Below, piece by piece: positions 18,022 to 27,244 of a stretch of 64,000 nucleotides of DNA. Origin of the DNA: Scalindua_A sp046757465 (lineage in GTDB: Bacteria > Planctomycetota > Brocadiia > Brocadiales > Scalinduaceae); NCBI GenBank assembly GCA_046757465.1, contig JBHHYH010000010.1, forward strand, positions 1 to 64,000. Reading direction: 5' to 3'. A model generated the notes under the pieces. It had not been told where the DNA came from, ran no database searches, and saw nothing but the letters and a program-made list of their open reading frames with translations. Made by a program: the position numbers and the translations under genes. Positions within the stretch are counted from its first letter, which is position 1; each line of letters begins with the position of its first letter.

Positions 18022-18040
18022 ATAGGGACAGCGACTATTA
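18022..18040. repeat. REP-like palindrome downstream of the STAND gene
   Basis: AATAGGGACAGCGACTATT has outer arms AATAG/CTATT and shares AATAGGGACAGC, inverted, with 14021-14032. The two bracket the STAND gene. Confidence 0.5.
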
Positions 18041-18093
18041 TCTCGTCAGGGTAAAGAAGTTACTTGGAGAGAGGACAGGGTTTCTCTAGACTA

Positions 18094-18182
18094 TGGTGCC
18101 AAAGGTGGGAGTCGAACCCACACCCCCTTTAACGGGGACCGGATTTTGAATCCGGCGCGTCTGCCAATTCCGCCACTCTGGC
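18094..18182 (-). tRNA. tRNA-Leu (CAA)
   Basis: Read on the minus strand: acceptor strand GCCAGAG pairs with CTTTGGC, followed by A and an encoded CCA. The anticodon stem CCGGA/TCCGG holds loop TTCAAAA, giving anticodon CAA. A long variable arm (class II) and the T-arm GGGTTCGACTCCC are present. Length is 89 nt including CCA. Confidence 0.93.
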
Positions 18183-18401
18183 TACCGCTTTGAATTTTTT
18201 GAAGTTAAGGTTAAATCCTTCTATTTAATACGTAGAGGAGGTCTTCAGACCCCCCACATGTCATGGGTCAATCCTAATTTAAACATTTACATAACCAACA
18301 TTGTCAGCTAACCAATGGAGATGGAAACCTAAAGGTTTCCGCTACTGCTGTAATATAACTTGAAAAAAGTTTTTATCAGTGAAAATCTGTGTCCTGCTAA
18401 A

Positions 18402-18887
18402 TTAAAATAGCCTATGGCTCTTTCTTTTGGAAATTGGTGGGCCAATTATCTCTGCAAATATTATGGCACCTGGAAGGTTTTCTTTTGAAATGGTACCCCA
18501 TGGAAATTTCATCTGGTAAAGTTCTTTTTTCTCAGGAATAACAGCCTCCTCTTTCTCCTCGTATTCTTTCATTAAGGGAGATTCAAATTCACCAACGACT
18601 TCTTCTTTTTCTGGTTTTGTTATAGGTGTAACTTTTTTTCTTAACGGTCTTGGTTTTTCTTCCTCAATTATTATTTTCTGTGGTTCGGGTTCCTGTATTT
18701 CTACGCCGAGAATCTCTTCCAGGTATTTGCCAAGTCTATCTTGCTGTTCCCTTGCCTTCTTCTTTACCTTCGGTGGTTCCTCGGTAGTAGTGTCGGTTTT
18801 TTTTCTAGCCCTGTTCTTGAGAATTGTAATTATGATAAAGATAATGAAGATTATGGCCCAGACTAGTTGTTCCATTCCTATATTCAT
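18402..18887 (-). CDS. Hypothetical single-pass membrane protein, charged
   Basis: 161 residues. One N-terminal membrane segment (about 7-24, LVWAIIFIIFIIITILK) is followed by a Lys/Arg-rich stretch and a long Glu/Lys-rich region with no recognised domain. It lies downstream of floA on the same strand, separated by a 128-bp MITE-like element. It may belong with the NfeD/FloA membrane proteins, but no function is assigned. Confidence 0.6.
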   Translation of the reverse strand: MNIGMEQLVWAIIFIIFIIITILKNRARKKTDTTTEEPPKVKKKAREQQDRLGKYLEEILGVEIQEPEPQKIIIEEEKPRPLRKKVTPITKPEKEEVVGEFESPLMKEYEEKEEAVIPEKKELYQMKFPWGTISKENLPGAIIFAEIIGPPISKRKSHRLF

Positions 18888-18925
18888 GGATTAATTCCCT
18901 TTAACTCGCCCCCGCCAGACAGTGA

Positions 18926-19053
18926 GATTGTGTCATAATAGTCATCCCGAACTTGTTTCGGGATCTCTAAGGTTGCTAACATACTGAAATCATTAGATTC
19001 TGAATCAAGTTCAGAATGACAAAATAGGCATTTCCTTTATTATGACGCAGTCG
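18926..19053. repeat. Second copy of the TIR element, inverted
   Basis: 128 bp bounded by GATTGTGTCATAATA (18926-18940) and TATTATGACGCAGTC (19039-19053), imperfect inverted repeats. The internal segment matches 1684-1745 in the opposite orientation. Confidence 0.7.
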
Positions 19054-19085
19054 GGCAGCTTGTTAATTCATAATTGTTGCAAATG

Positions 19086-20114
19086 CTATTTTTTTGAAGT
19101 ATCTCCACTAGTCTTAGAAATAGAGGTCCTCATTTCTGTATCTGCCTGGATATTTCTAAGATGATAATAATCCATTATTCCAAGGTTGCCCTCCCTGAAG
19201 GCCTGTGATATTGCCTTTGGAACCTCGGCTTCTGCAAGCACGACCTTTGCTCTATTTTCCTCTACTAAGGCCGTCATTTCCTGTTCTCTTGCTACAGCCA
19301 TTGCCCTGCGTTTCTCGGCCTCTGCCTGTGCAACTCTTTTGTCGGCTTCTGCCTGGTCGGCTTGAAGTTTTGCGCCGATATTATGGCCTACATCAATATC
19401 GGCGATATCGATAGATAATATCTCAAATGCAGTTCCGGAATCTAACCCCTTTTCTAACACTTTTTTTGATATTGAATCCGGGTTTTCTAATACCTTCTTG
19501 TGGGTGTCTGCAGAACCAATCGTGGTTACAATACCCTCACCAACACGTGCAATGATAGTTTCTTCAGTAGCACCTCCAACCAATCGTTCTATGTTTGCCC
19601 TTACCGTTACCCTTGCCTTTGCCTTAAGCTGTATGCCATCCATTGCAACTGCATCAATTGTCAGTCTACCTTTGGTCGGATCAGGGCAATCAATAACCTT
19701 TGGATTGACACTTGTTTTGACGGCATCGAGTACATCCCGACCGGCCAGGTCTATTGCACATGCCCTATCAAAGCCCAGCTCAATCTTTGCCTTATCAGCA
19801 GCAATTAAAGCCCTGACAACGTTTGGTACATTTCCTCTTGCCAGATAGTGTGCTTCAAGTTGCGGAGAGTCATAATCCAGTCCTGCCTTTTTTGCCATTA
19901 TGCGAGACTCAACAATAACCCTTGCATGGACACGTCTGAATGTCATTCCAATTAATTGTAAAAGCCCGACATGAGCATCTGATGCCAACGCCTGTATATA
20001 TAACCAACCATATTTAAATATTAAGATAAGAAGTAATATTGAAAAAATAGCGCCAATGACAATTCCAATCGTTAATACCTCCTTGGAAACGGCAAGTATG
20101 GGTAAATAATTCAT
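19086..20114 (-). CDS. floA: Flotillin-like protein FloA (YqfA family)
   Basis: 342 residues, close to B. subtilis FloA (331). An N-terminal membrane hairpin or segment (about 12-35) is followed by an SPFH-like domain (LIGMTFRRVHARVIVESRIMAKKAGL, GRLTIDAVAMDGIQLKAKARVTVRANIERL). A coiled AEAEKRRAMAVAREQEM region (about 265-300) precedes the C-terminus. FloA forms membrane microdomains that scaffold signalling and secretion proteins. It follows two NfeD proteins in the same orientation (gap 20 nt), the classical NfeD-flotillin pairing. Confidence 0.93.
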   Translation of the reverse strand: MNYLPILAVSKEVLTIGIVIGAIFSILLLILIFKYGWLYIQALASDAHVGLLQLIGMTFRRVHARVIVESRIMAKKAGLDYDSPQLEAHYLARGNVPNVVRALIAADKAKIELGFDRACAIDLAGRDVLDAVKTSVNPKVIDCPDPTKGRLTIDAVAMDGIQLKAKARVTVRANIERLVGGATEETIIARVGEGIVTTIGSADTHKKVLENPDSISKKVLEKGLDSGTAFEILSIDIADIDVGHNIGAKLQADQAEADKRVAQAEAEKRRAMAVAREQEMTALVEENRAKVVLAEAEVPKAISQAFREGNLGIMDYYHLRNIQADTEMRTSISKTSGDTSKK

Positions 20115-20134
20115 GTTTTTCCTCCTTCAATTCC

Positions 20135-20596
20135 TTATGTTTTAACTGGTTTTACAATTATCCTGTTTCCCTTTACATCTATTACCTTAATCCTTGTATT
20201 TTTTGAAATCATCTCGCCTTCTGAAATAACGTCTATTTTGTTACCTTTAATATTTGCGATGCCTGAGGGTCTTAATGTTGTTAGAGCGATACCCTCTTCT
20301 GACAATAAGTCATTTAATCTATCCCTTGCGGAAGAGAAGTCTTTTTCTGAAGCCTTTACTGAAAATGTCTTCGACAAGAGCTTGTACCATGATACAAAAA
20401 AAACTGGTATAAAGCAAATCCCTAAACCGAGTAGTATATGGCCTAATAAATTTGATACGTATAAGTAAGCGAATATTATACTCGTAATAACGCATCCAAC
20501 ACCGCAAAGACCAACTATTGCCCCCGGTATAAAGAGTTCGACTGTTATCGCAATTAAACCAATTATAAATAGCGTTATTATTCCTGTTGTACTCAT
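20135..20596 (-). CDS. NfeD-like protein, short form (membrane + OB fold)
   Basis: 153 residues: two to three membrane segments (about 5-25, 28-48, 53-72), then a soluble OB-fold domain at the C-terminus (GIANIKGNKIDVISEGEMISKNTRIKV). It lacks the ClpP-like protease part of the full-length NfeD encoded just upstream. It lies between long nfeD and floA in one operon and probably acts with them at the membrane. Confidence 0.87.
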   Translation of the reverse strand: MSTTGIITLFIIGLIAITVELFIPGAIVGLCGVGCVITSIIFAYLYVSNLLGHILLGLGICFIPVFFVSWYKLLSKTFSVKASEKDFSSARDRLNDLLSEEGIALTTLRPSGIANIKGNKIDVISEGEMISKNTRIKVIDVKGNRIIVKPVKT

Positions 20597-20631
20597 TTTC
20601 GCCTGTAGCTTTGTTGCGTTTCATTAAAGCT

Positions 20632-22128
20632 TTATAACGCCTTCACTACTATTCTGTTTCCTCTAACTTCTACTATCTCCACGGCTTGACCTTTCTCAAT
20701 ATATTCTCCATCTGTTACTACATCCAGTGTGTGATTATTCACTTCGATCTTTCCTGTAGGATGTAATATTGTTACCGCCTTACCCTTTCTACCTGTTAAA
20801 TCGTCCCCTCCTTCCGGTTGAGAGGGAATAACATAACCACCTTGTGCGGTTTCTGAAGCAGTTAAGACTAAACGGTGAAAAACCGGTATACCTGGCATAT
20901 ATTTAATTAACAGGAAAATTGCAATCCCGCTACCCAGAAGACTGCACATAATTGTAAATATGTTTTTTATAAATGTCTCAACATCGTATGGAGTTATTGG
21001 GATGGTAAAATCTTGAAATGATAAAATCAAACCTATTAATATCATAACTATTCCGGATATACCTGCGATACCGAAACCTGGTATTACGAGTATCTCTACA
21101 GCGAGCAAGGCGATACCTACGAAAAAGATGATAATTTCTGGCATCTCTGCCAGACCAACAAGATGCTTGCTTAAGAAAACCGTTGCAAGGCACAGAATTC
21201 CAATTATTCCGGGCAGTCCAAAGCCCGGTGCTTTGAATTCTATCCATAGGGCAACCAGTCCGATACCAAGTAAAATAGGCGCTATACTTTCTAAAAATCG
21301 TACCATTTCCTCAGACCAGTTTGTCTCCAGTAAGGTTGTCGTAACCTTATCTAAATTAAGTGATTTTAACAAGCTATCGCGATCTTCAATGATTTCTTTT
21401 GCAAATTGGTATTCGTGAGCTTCCTTTGCATGCATGGTGAGAAGCTTACCTTCTTCTATTATTAATTTTTTGGACTTTATCTTCTTTTTTTCCTCTTCGG
21501 TCATTTCTTTAAATTCTCTGCCTGATATATAATATCCATCGGGCCTATCTTCCGTAGTTATATAATAAACTTCTATCTCTTTGGTCACCATTGCCTCGGA
21601 AAGTAGAACAGGGTAACCATTTTTTTCTGCAAATTTCCTAAACTTTGTTCTCAATACGGTTTGTATCTTTTCACCTACTGTTTTATAACCACCCTCAGAT
21701 GAAGGGACAATTGGCTCACAATCGCCTAATTCAGCCTGGGGAGCCATGTAAATCTCATTACATGAAATTGCTATAAGTGCTCCGGCGGAAATTGCCTTTG
21801 TGGGGATAAAGGCTATCGTTTTCGCATACTTGATATTACTTATATACTCAGATATTTCGAAGGCGGGTTCTAAACGGCCCCCATATGTATCAATCTCAAA
21901 AATTATCAGGTCTGAACCATTTTCTTTAGCAATATCAGCTCTTCTTTCGAGAGAATCGTGCAGCCCTCCATCAATCATCCCACTCAGCGGAATGATAGAT
22001 ACATTTTGGTAAGTATCTTTTTCTAAATCTGTCTTCGTTTTTTGTTCTTCTGGATCAGCTAGTACCAGTTGTATAAATATGGAAGGGATTAGCAGAAGTG
22101 AAAGTATAATGTTTATAAAGTTCTTCAT
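20632..22128 (-). CDS. nfeD: NfeD1b-type membrane serine protease
   Basis: 498 residues. A signal segment (about 5-24) precedes a ClpP-class protease domain. The nucleophile is in AISAGALIAIS (about residue 117) and the catalytic Lys in EAMVTKEIEVY, matching the Ser-Lys dyad known from archaeal PH1510. Several membrane helices follow (about 285-420) and a C-terminal OB domain (GRKGKAVTILHPTGKIEVN). It is the first gene of the nfeD-nfeD-floA operon. Known relatives cleave hydrophobic C-termini of membrane partners. Confidence 0.92.
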   Translation of the reverse strand: MKNFINIILSLLLIPSIFIQLVLADPEEQKTKTDLEKDTYQNVSIIPLSGMIDGGLHDSLERRADIAKENGSDLIIFEIDTYGGRLEPAFEISEYISNIKYAKTIAFIPTKAISAGALIAISCNEIYMAPQAELGDCEPIVPSSEGGYKTVGEKIQTVLRTKFRKFAEKNGYPVLLSEAMVTKEIEVYYITTEDRPDGYYISGREFKEMTEEEKKKIKSKKLIIEEGKLLTMHAKEAHEYQFAKEIIEDRDSLLKSLNLDKVTTTLLETNWSEEMVRFLESIAPILLGIGLVALWIEFKAPGFGLPGIIGILCLATVFLSKHLVGLAEMPEIIIFFVGIALLAVEILVIPGFGIAGISGIVMILIGLILSFQDFTIPITPYDVETFIKNIFTIMCSLLGSGIAIFLLIKYMPGIPVFHRLVLTASETAQGGYVIPSQPEGGDDLTGRKGKAVTILHPTGKIEVNNHTLDVVTDGEYIEKGQAVEIVEVRGNRIVVKAL

Positions 22129-22212
22129 TGTAATGATTTACCTTTAACATAACCGCTTTATATAATTAAATTTAGCAGAAAATGAAATACTTGTCAACTT
22201 CAAAAGTATCGG

Positions 22213-22241
22213 TTGACAACCAGTAGACTTCAAGTTATAGT
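22213..22241 (+). promoter_or_regulatory. Sigma-70 type promoter for the two-component operon
   Basis: TTGACA (22213-22218), a 17-bp spacer and TATAGT (22236-22241). It lies in the intergenic region between the divergent nfeD and histidine kinase genes, about 95 nt upstream of the kinase start. Confidence 0.65.
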
Positions 22242-22334
22242 AGCCGTGCACGTTAGATAAATATCACAAGCTTATATAGCCTTTCTATCGGGTTCTTTAT
22301 AACACATCAAACAGATTTCAAAGCAAAAAAATTT

Positions 22335-23462
22335 ATGAAGGCAAAAAATTTAGACAAACCGTCGTATACGAATGAATACATGGATGATTTGGTTGAAAAT
22401 GCGGGAGATGGAATAATTGGTATCTCAAGGGATGGGACGATAATGTCCATGAATCGGAGTGCTGAAGATATCTTCGGATATAGCAGGTCCGAAGCTATTG
22501 GTCAAGGCATAGACATTATTGTACCTCAGGATAAGTTGGTGGATGAAAAGCAACTATTGCTTGGTAGGGTGATCTCGAATGGTGAGGTAATAAGCGGTTT
22601 TGAAACGGAGAGAATAAGGAAGGATGGAAAGAAAGTCGCTGTTAATGTAACAATATCTCCAATTAGGAATGAGTCTGGTAGTGTAATTGGCGCTTCAGGG
22701 ATATTTAGAACCTTGACAGAGGAAGAATTCATGAGGAAAAGAATTACTCAGTTTGATAAGTTAATTTCCGTGGGAAAATTAGCTGCGGAGCTTGCCCATC
22801 AGGTTAATAGTCCATTAGGCGCAGTCGTAGGACGAATTCAGTTGATCTTAAAGAACTTAGATAAGTTTGATAAGGAAATGCTTAGAAATAATTTAAAACA
22901 GATGATGACTGGTTGTGATCACATTCGGACTGCTATAGGAAGTCTATTAGATTATTCAAGAAGAGTTGCGGTAAGAAAACCGGTTGATATAAATACTATC
23001 ATTGAAGATGCCTTAATAATGATGTCAACTAGATTAATGCTGAAAAGGATAAGCGTGCATAAATCTTTAACAAAAAATCTTCCTGAGATTTTGGAAATTG
23101 GTAGTGAACTAATTCACGTCTTCGTAAGTATTATGTCTAATGCTATTGATGCGATGGATAAAGGTGGTAGACTAGAAGTCATAACTGACGTTGTCAAGGA
23201 TCCTAAAAATTCTTCAGTAAGTAAAGTTCGTATCACGATAATGGATACTGGTCATGGAATTAGTGAACAAAATATAGAAAAGATATTCACCCCTTTCTAT
23301 ACAACTAAAGAAGAAGGTAAAGGGACAGGTTTAGGACTTTCGATAGTTAAGAGAATAATTAAGATGCATAAAGGTGATATAGATGTCTTGAGCAAAGTTG
23401 ATCAAGGTACCAGTGTTATATTATCTTTTCCAGGTTTGATTGATGATGAAGAAGCAATCTAA
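22335..23462 (+). CDS. PAS-domain sensor histidine kinase
   Basis: 375 residues without membrane segments, so a cytosolic sensor. A PAS domain (about 15-130) precedes a HisKA domain with phospho-acceptor H155 in LAAELAHQVNSPLGAV. The ATPase domain has an N box (VSIMSNAIDAM), G1 (MDTGHGIS), F box (IFTPFYTTK) and G2 (GKGTGLGLS). The 3' end overlaps the response-regulator gene, so they form a cognate pair. The NtrB-like layout with a sigma-54 partner suggests control of a sigma-54 regulon; the signal is unknown. Confidence 0.92.
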   Translation: MKAKNLDKPSYTNEYMDDLVENAGDGIIGISRDGTIMSMNRSAEDIFGYSRSEAIGQGIDIIVPQDKLVDEKQLLLGRVISNGEVISGFETERIRKDGKKVAVNVTISPIRNESGSVIGASGIFRTLTEEEFMRKRITQFDKLISVGKLAAELAHQVNSPLGAVVGRIQLILKNLDKFDKEMLRNNLKQMMTGCDHIRTAIGSLLDYSRRVAVRKPVDINTIIEDALIMMSTRLMLKRISVHKSLTKNLPEILEIGSELIHVFVSIMSNAIDAMDKGGRLEVITDVVKDPKNSSVSKVRITIMDTGHGISEQNIEKIFTPFYTTKEEGKGTGLGLSIVKRIIKMHKGDIDVLSKVDQGTSVILSFPGLIDDEEAI

Positions 23463-24819
23463 AATATTAATTGTTGAAGATGATGTAAGTATGAGAGAAT
23501 TCTTAAGTGATCTCCTTACTAGTGAGGGGTATAAAGTTGATCGGTCTATTCATGGAGCTGATGCAAAGAAAAAGGTAGAACGTAAGTCTTACGATATAGT
23601 AATAACTGATGTTGTTATGCCAGAAGTCGATGGGGTTGAAGTTCTGAGATATGTTAAAGAAAAGAGTCCTGATACTTCTGTAATTGTTATTACAGGTTAT
23701 TCAACTTTAAAACAAGCTGTAGAACTTGTTAAGATGGGTGCTGATGATTATTTTAACAAACCTTTTGATAATGATGACATGTTACTTGTAATTGAAAAGG
23801 CTTTGAAGCGTAGGAAGTTCCTTCAAGACAGTGAAGGGTTCGAAGAAATTCATGAAAAACCAGACACTTTTCCAGAAATAATTGGCAAAGGAGAAGCATT
23901 GCAGTCTATATTCGAAATGATGAAGAAGGTTGCAAAAACGGACGCTACTGTTTTGATTCAAGGAGAGAGTGGAACGGGAAAGGAGCTTGTCGCCAGAGCG
24001 ATCCATGACAGGAGTCCAAGGAGTAGCCACTCTCTTATACCTGTAAATTGCGGTGCTATTCCGGAAACTTTATTGGAGAGTGAATTATTTGGGCATGAAA
24101 AGGGTGCTTTCACTGGGGCCGTAATAAGAAAACATGGTTTATTTGAAATTGCAAATGACGGTACTATTTTCCTGGATGAGATTGGAGAAATGGGTTTTTT
24201 CCTTCAGGTAAAATTGTTAAGGATATTAGAAACCGGGGCTTTTAGACGCATTGGTGATACCAAGGATCTAAGTGTTAACGTAAGGGTTATTGCAGCTACT
24301 AATAAGGATTTGAAGAGGGCAGTGGAAAGGAAAGAATTTCGAGAAGATCTTTACTACAGGCTAAATGTGTTTCCGATTGACCTGCCTCCCCTCAGAGAAC
24401 GTAAAGAAGATATTCCCTTACTAGTGCAATGGTTTCTCAAAAAGCACAAATTAACAGAAAAGAACGCAAGGGTATCAGATGATGTATTTGAGGCATTGAA
24501 TAAGTATAGTTGGCCCGGAAATGTCAGAGAACTTGAAAATGTAATAGAACGTGCTGCTATTCTTGGTCTGGGTAAGGAGATTACGGTAGAACACCTACCC
24601 ATCGAAGTTAGATATTCTGATGATTCAGTGTTGTATGGTGGTGAGACTTATGACAAGCCTTTTAAAGAGGCTAAAGTTGAATTCGAAAAGACATATCTCA
24701 AAAAATTATTGAAAAGAACCTCTTGCGACGTAGCAAAGGCATCAAAATTTGCTGGAGTAACAAGGGCGTACGTTTATGAAATGTTGAAAAAGTACAATAT
24801 AGATTATAAGAAAAAATAG
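23443..24819 (+). CDS. Sigma-54 activating response regulator (NtrC/AtoC family)
   Basis: About 458 residues. The receiver domain (1-120) has the acidic pocket VEDD and phospho-acceptor D56 in VITDVVMPEVDG. The AAA+ domain has Walker A GESGTGKE, the sigma-54 contact loop ESELFGHEKGAFTGA, Walker B GTIFLDEIGEM and the Arg-finger region. The C-terminus is a Fis-type helix-turn-helix (CDVAKASKFAGVTRAYVYEMLKKY). GAFTGA is intact, so it should remodel sigma-54 polymerase. The start is placed at ATG 23443; 23446 or TTG 23440 are also possible. A sigma-54-like site lies before amt, but a link is only a guess. Confidence 0.93.
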   Translation: MMKKQSKILIVEDDVSMREFLSDLLTSEGYKVDRSIHGADAKKKVERKSYDIVITDVVMPEVDGVEVLRYVKEKSPDTSVIVITGYSTLKQAVELVKMGADDYFNKPFDNDDMLLVIEKALKRRKFLQDSEGFEEIHEKPDTFPEIIGKGEALQSIFEMMKKVAKTDATVLIQGESGTGKELVARAIHDRSPRSSHSLIPVNCGAIPETLLESELFGHEKGAFTGAVIRKHGLFEIANDGTIFLDEIGEMGFFLQVKLLRILETGAFRRIGDTKDLSVNVRVIAATNKDLKRAVERKEFREDLYYRLNVFPIDLPPLRERKEDIPLLVQWFLKKHKLTEKNARVSDDVFEALNKYSWPGNVRELENVIERAAILGLGKEITVEHLPIEVRYSDDSVLYGGETYDKPFKEAKVEFEKTYLKKLLKRTSCDVAKASKFAGVTRAYVYEMLKKYNIDYKKK

Positions 24820-24931
24820 AGTTTTTATGAAAATCTTTACTGCAGAAAACATCAAGTTTGTCAAACAAACATAATCAGCAATTATGCCAAGTTCTGATAC
24901 TGATACTTACATATTTATGGTGTTCACTATA

Positions 24932-25046
24932 GTTATTAATGAGAGCATGAAATAGATTACATTTTAGCCCTGTAAGGCGTTCTAGCCTACAGGGCAATTC
25001 AAATCCCCCGTTCCCCCTTTGTTAAAGGGGGATTATGGGGGATTTA
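24932..25046. repeat. Dispersed repeat ending in a CCCCC/GGGGG hairpin
   Basis: The segment from 24932 to about 24967 is nearly identical to 53539-53574. It is followed by a hairpin (GCCCTGTA...TACAGGGC, absent from the other copy) and then the CCCCC/GGGGG palindrome. It fills most of the gap between the response regulator and ugd; the rest is AT-rich with nothing clear. Confidence 0.65.
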
Positions 25047-25203
25047 AGTTGTTTTTGGAGTAAACGAAATAGTCTGTTAAAAGTTTCATACCGGATAGTC
25101 AGTCTGTTATAAGTGTTTTGTATTCTAGATTCTACCATCTGGTAAATAACAGCTGGAATATTTTATTGTATATTATTTGTTTGTTCACTATATTACTACA
25201 TCT

Positions 25204-26511
25204 ATGAACATCTGTGTAATTGGAACTGGATATGTAGGCCTTGTAACAGGTGCCTGTTTTGCCGAATTCGGTCTTAACGTTACTTGCGTCGATAAGGATA
25301 AAGATAAGATAAAAAGACTAAGTAGAGGAGAAACTCCGATCTACGAACCGGGGTTACAAGAGTTGATTCAGAGAAACGCAAAGCACGGAAGGCTTTCATT
25401 TACTACGCTTGTAGAAGAAGGGGTTAAGAATGCACTGGTTATATTCATCGCAGTGGGGACACCTCCAAAACAAGAAGGTGATTCGGATCTACGATACATC
25501 AAAGAAGTGTCAAAACAGACTGCAAAAACCATGGATGGCTATAAGGTGATCGTTACCAAGAGCACGGTTCCAGTCGGCACGGGGAGAATGATCGCAGATA
25601 TTGTAGAGAGGCATCAAAAGGTAAAGATGAATTTTGATATTGCGTCAAACCCCGAATTCCTTAGAGAAGGTTCAGCGATTGAAGATTTTTTGAGGCCCAA
25701 TAGGGTTGTGATTGGTGCTTCGAGTGAGCAGGCTATAGCCATACTGAAAGATTTGTACAGACCACTCTATCTAATTGAAACACCATTTTTGATAACAAAT
25801 GTAGAAACTGCAGAAATGATTAAGTATGCATCCAATGCATTTCTAGCAACAAAGATATCATTTATCAACGAGATTGCGAACCTGTGTGAGAGGGTCGGTG
25901 CAGACGTTCACGGGGTGGCAAAAGGGATGGGATTGGACAAGCGGATAGGTTCTAAATTTTTGCATGCAGGCCCGGGTTTTGGAGGTTCATGTTTTCCCAA
26001 AGACACGAAAGCCTTAACCCAGATGGCGAAGAATAATAATTGTGAACTGAAAATTGTCGAATCAGCAATTGAAGTTAATCAGCGACAAAGAACTATAATG
26101 ATAGACAAGATAAAAAAGTCGGTTGGTAAAATTAATGGTAAGACAATAGGTATTTTAGGCCTCTCCTTTAAACCAAATACAGATGATACTCGGGAATCAC
26201 CTGCGATTGAAATGGCTAAAATCCTCATAAAGCGTGGTTCTAAGATAAGAACATACGATCCAGAGGCGTTAGAGACGGCAAAGGCGATATTCAATAGTAG
26301 TAAAGTGACTTATTGCAAAGATGCTTACGAGGTAGCCAAGGGATCAAATGCGCTGGTTATTGCTACAGAATGGAACCAGTTCAGAATGCTGGATATGAAA
26401 AGAATTAAGAGGCTTCTAAAAAAGCCCATCTTAATAGATTTGAGGAACGTTTACGAACCAAGCTACGTTAAGAAGCTTGGATTCTCGTACACGTCTGTTG
26501 GAAGGAATTAA
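25204..26511 (+). CDS. ugd: UDP-glucose 6-dehydrogenase
   Basis: The start is ATG 25204, since the NAD-binding motif begins at once (NICVIGTGYVGLVTGACFAE); the in-frame TTG at 25177 is less likely. The 435-residue protein keeps the catalytic Cys in GPGFGGSCFPKDT, the substrate-domain motif NPEFLREGSAI and the C-terminal NAD/UDP region (GLSFKPNTDDTRESPA). It oxidises UDP-glucose to UDP-glucuronate. That is the substrate of the uxs gene 2 kb downstream, so both serve UDP-xylose formation for cell-surface polysaccharide. Confidence 0.95.
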   Translation: MNICVIGTGYVGLVTGACFAEFGLNVTCVDKDKDKIKRLSRGETPIYEPGLQELIQRNAKHGRLSFTTLVEEGVKNALVIFIAVGTPPKQEGDSDLRYIKEVSKQTAKTMDGYKVIVTKSTVPVGTGRMIADIVERHQKVKMNFDIASNPEFLREGSAIEDFLRPNRVVIGASSEQAIAILKDLYRPLYLIETPFLITNVETAEMIKYASNAFLATKISFINEIANLCERVGADVHGVAKGMGLDKRIGSKFLHAGPGFGGSCFPKDTKALTQMAKNNNCELKIVESAIEVNQRQRTIMIDKIKKSVGKINGKTIGILGLSFKPNTDDTRESPAIEMAKILIKRGSKIRTYDPEALETAKAIFNSSKVTYCKDAYEVAKGSNALVIATEWNQFRMLDMKRIKRLLKKPILIDLRNVYEPSYVKKLGFSYTSVGRN

Positions 26512-26556
26512 GTTACCTCTGGGTCATAGTACAAACCGGCCTTATTACGGATTTTT

Positions 26557-26886
26557 CTATGTATACTTCTCAACAAAGGATTTTAGTGTTTCTTTGCCTT
26601 GAGCATTTGTATCGGTGAATTTAATTCCTATTTGATGTTTGTCTAATGACTCAGAGTATTTAGTCCAAACGACCTCTCCTTCAAGCGTGATGGGATTTGA
26701 GGATTCTTGTTTGTCGTCATTGGACGTAGTGGGTAAATGTAAGTCAAGTTCAATCTTATGGCCAATAAGCAAGGGATTGTCAATAATAACACCCATACCC
26801 CCCTCAGAAATATTTATGGCGTCCGCCAGGTGCTTGATAATAATGTTTATATGGCCCCTAGCACGAACTCTTTTCTTAGTTGTCAT
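26557..26886 (-). CDS. PilZ-domain protein
   Basis: 109 residues, almost entirely one PilZ domain. The N-terminal basic motif is KKRVRARG and the second motif NISEGGMG fits N-x-S-x-x-G. The C-terminal part (LEGEVVWTKYSE...QIGIKFTD) is typical. PilZ domains bind cyclic di-GMP, though the RxxxR motif here is only partly canonical. It is convergent with ugd. A second PilZ gene lies at 29563. Confidence 0.78.
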   Translation of the reverse strand: MTTKKRVRARGHINIIIKHLADAINISEGGMGVIIDNPLLIGHKIELDLHLPTTSNDDKQESSNPITLEGEVVWTKYSESLDKHQIGIKFTDTNAQGKETLKSFVEKYT

Positions 26887-27244
26887 AATTTATTATAAGC
26901 TTTTTGTTAGTGATAATTGACATAAATAATCTTAAGCGTCTTATTTCCTTTTTGTGGTTATTGCCCGTGTTAAGATTGGAATGAATTCTTGATAGGGGTT
27001 CTATAATGAGTAAAGCACTGCCTATCTTTGTTCAAGGTATTTATACTATCATATAGCTTGCAGAATACAAGTCAAAATTTTTTACTAAGATACAATGACC
27101 GATACATTTGAGATGTTGATTACAAAAGACCCAATATGTTTGATTGGATCAAAAGGATAAAGTCCGTACTTATGCGAACACGGAGAATAACTCGTTTGTT
27201 TCAAAACGAAATGGCCTAATTTGCAGCGCATAAACAACGATATC
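26887..27244. other. Intergenic, no gene seen
   Basis: AT-rich spacer between the divergent PilZ and sulfotransferase genes. Only very short open frames occur (for example 27135-27218, 27 codons) and none is recognisable. No clear promoter was found. Confidence 0.4.

Noticed and set aside
11126..25046. CRISPR array from repeated CCCCC/GGGGG hairpins
   Set aside because: Copies are single, far apart and lack regular spacers; no cas genes are present.
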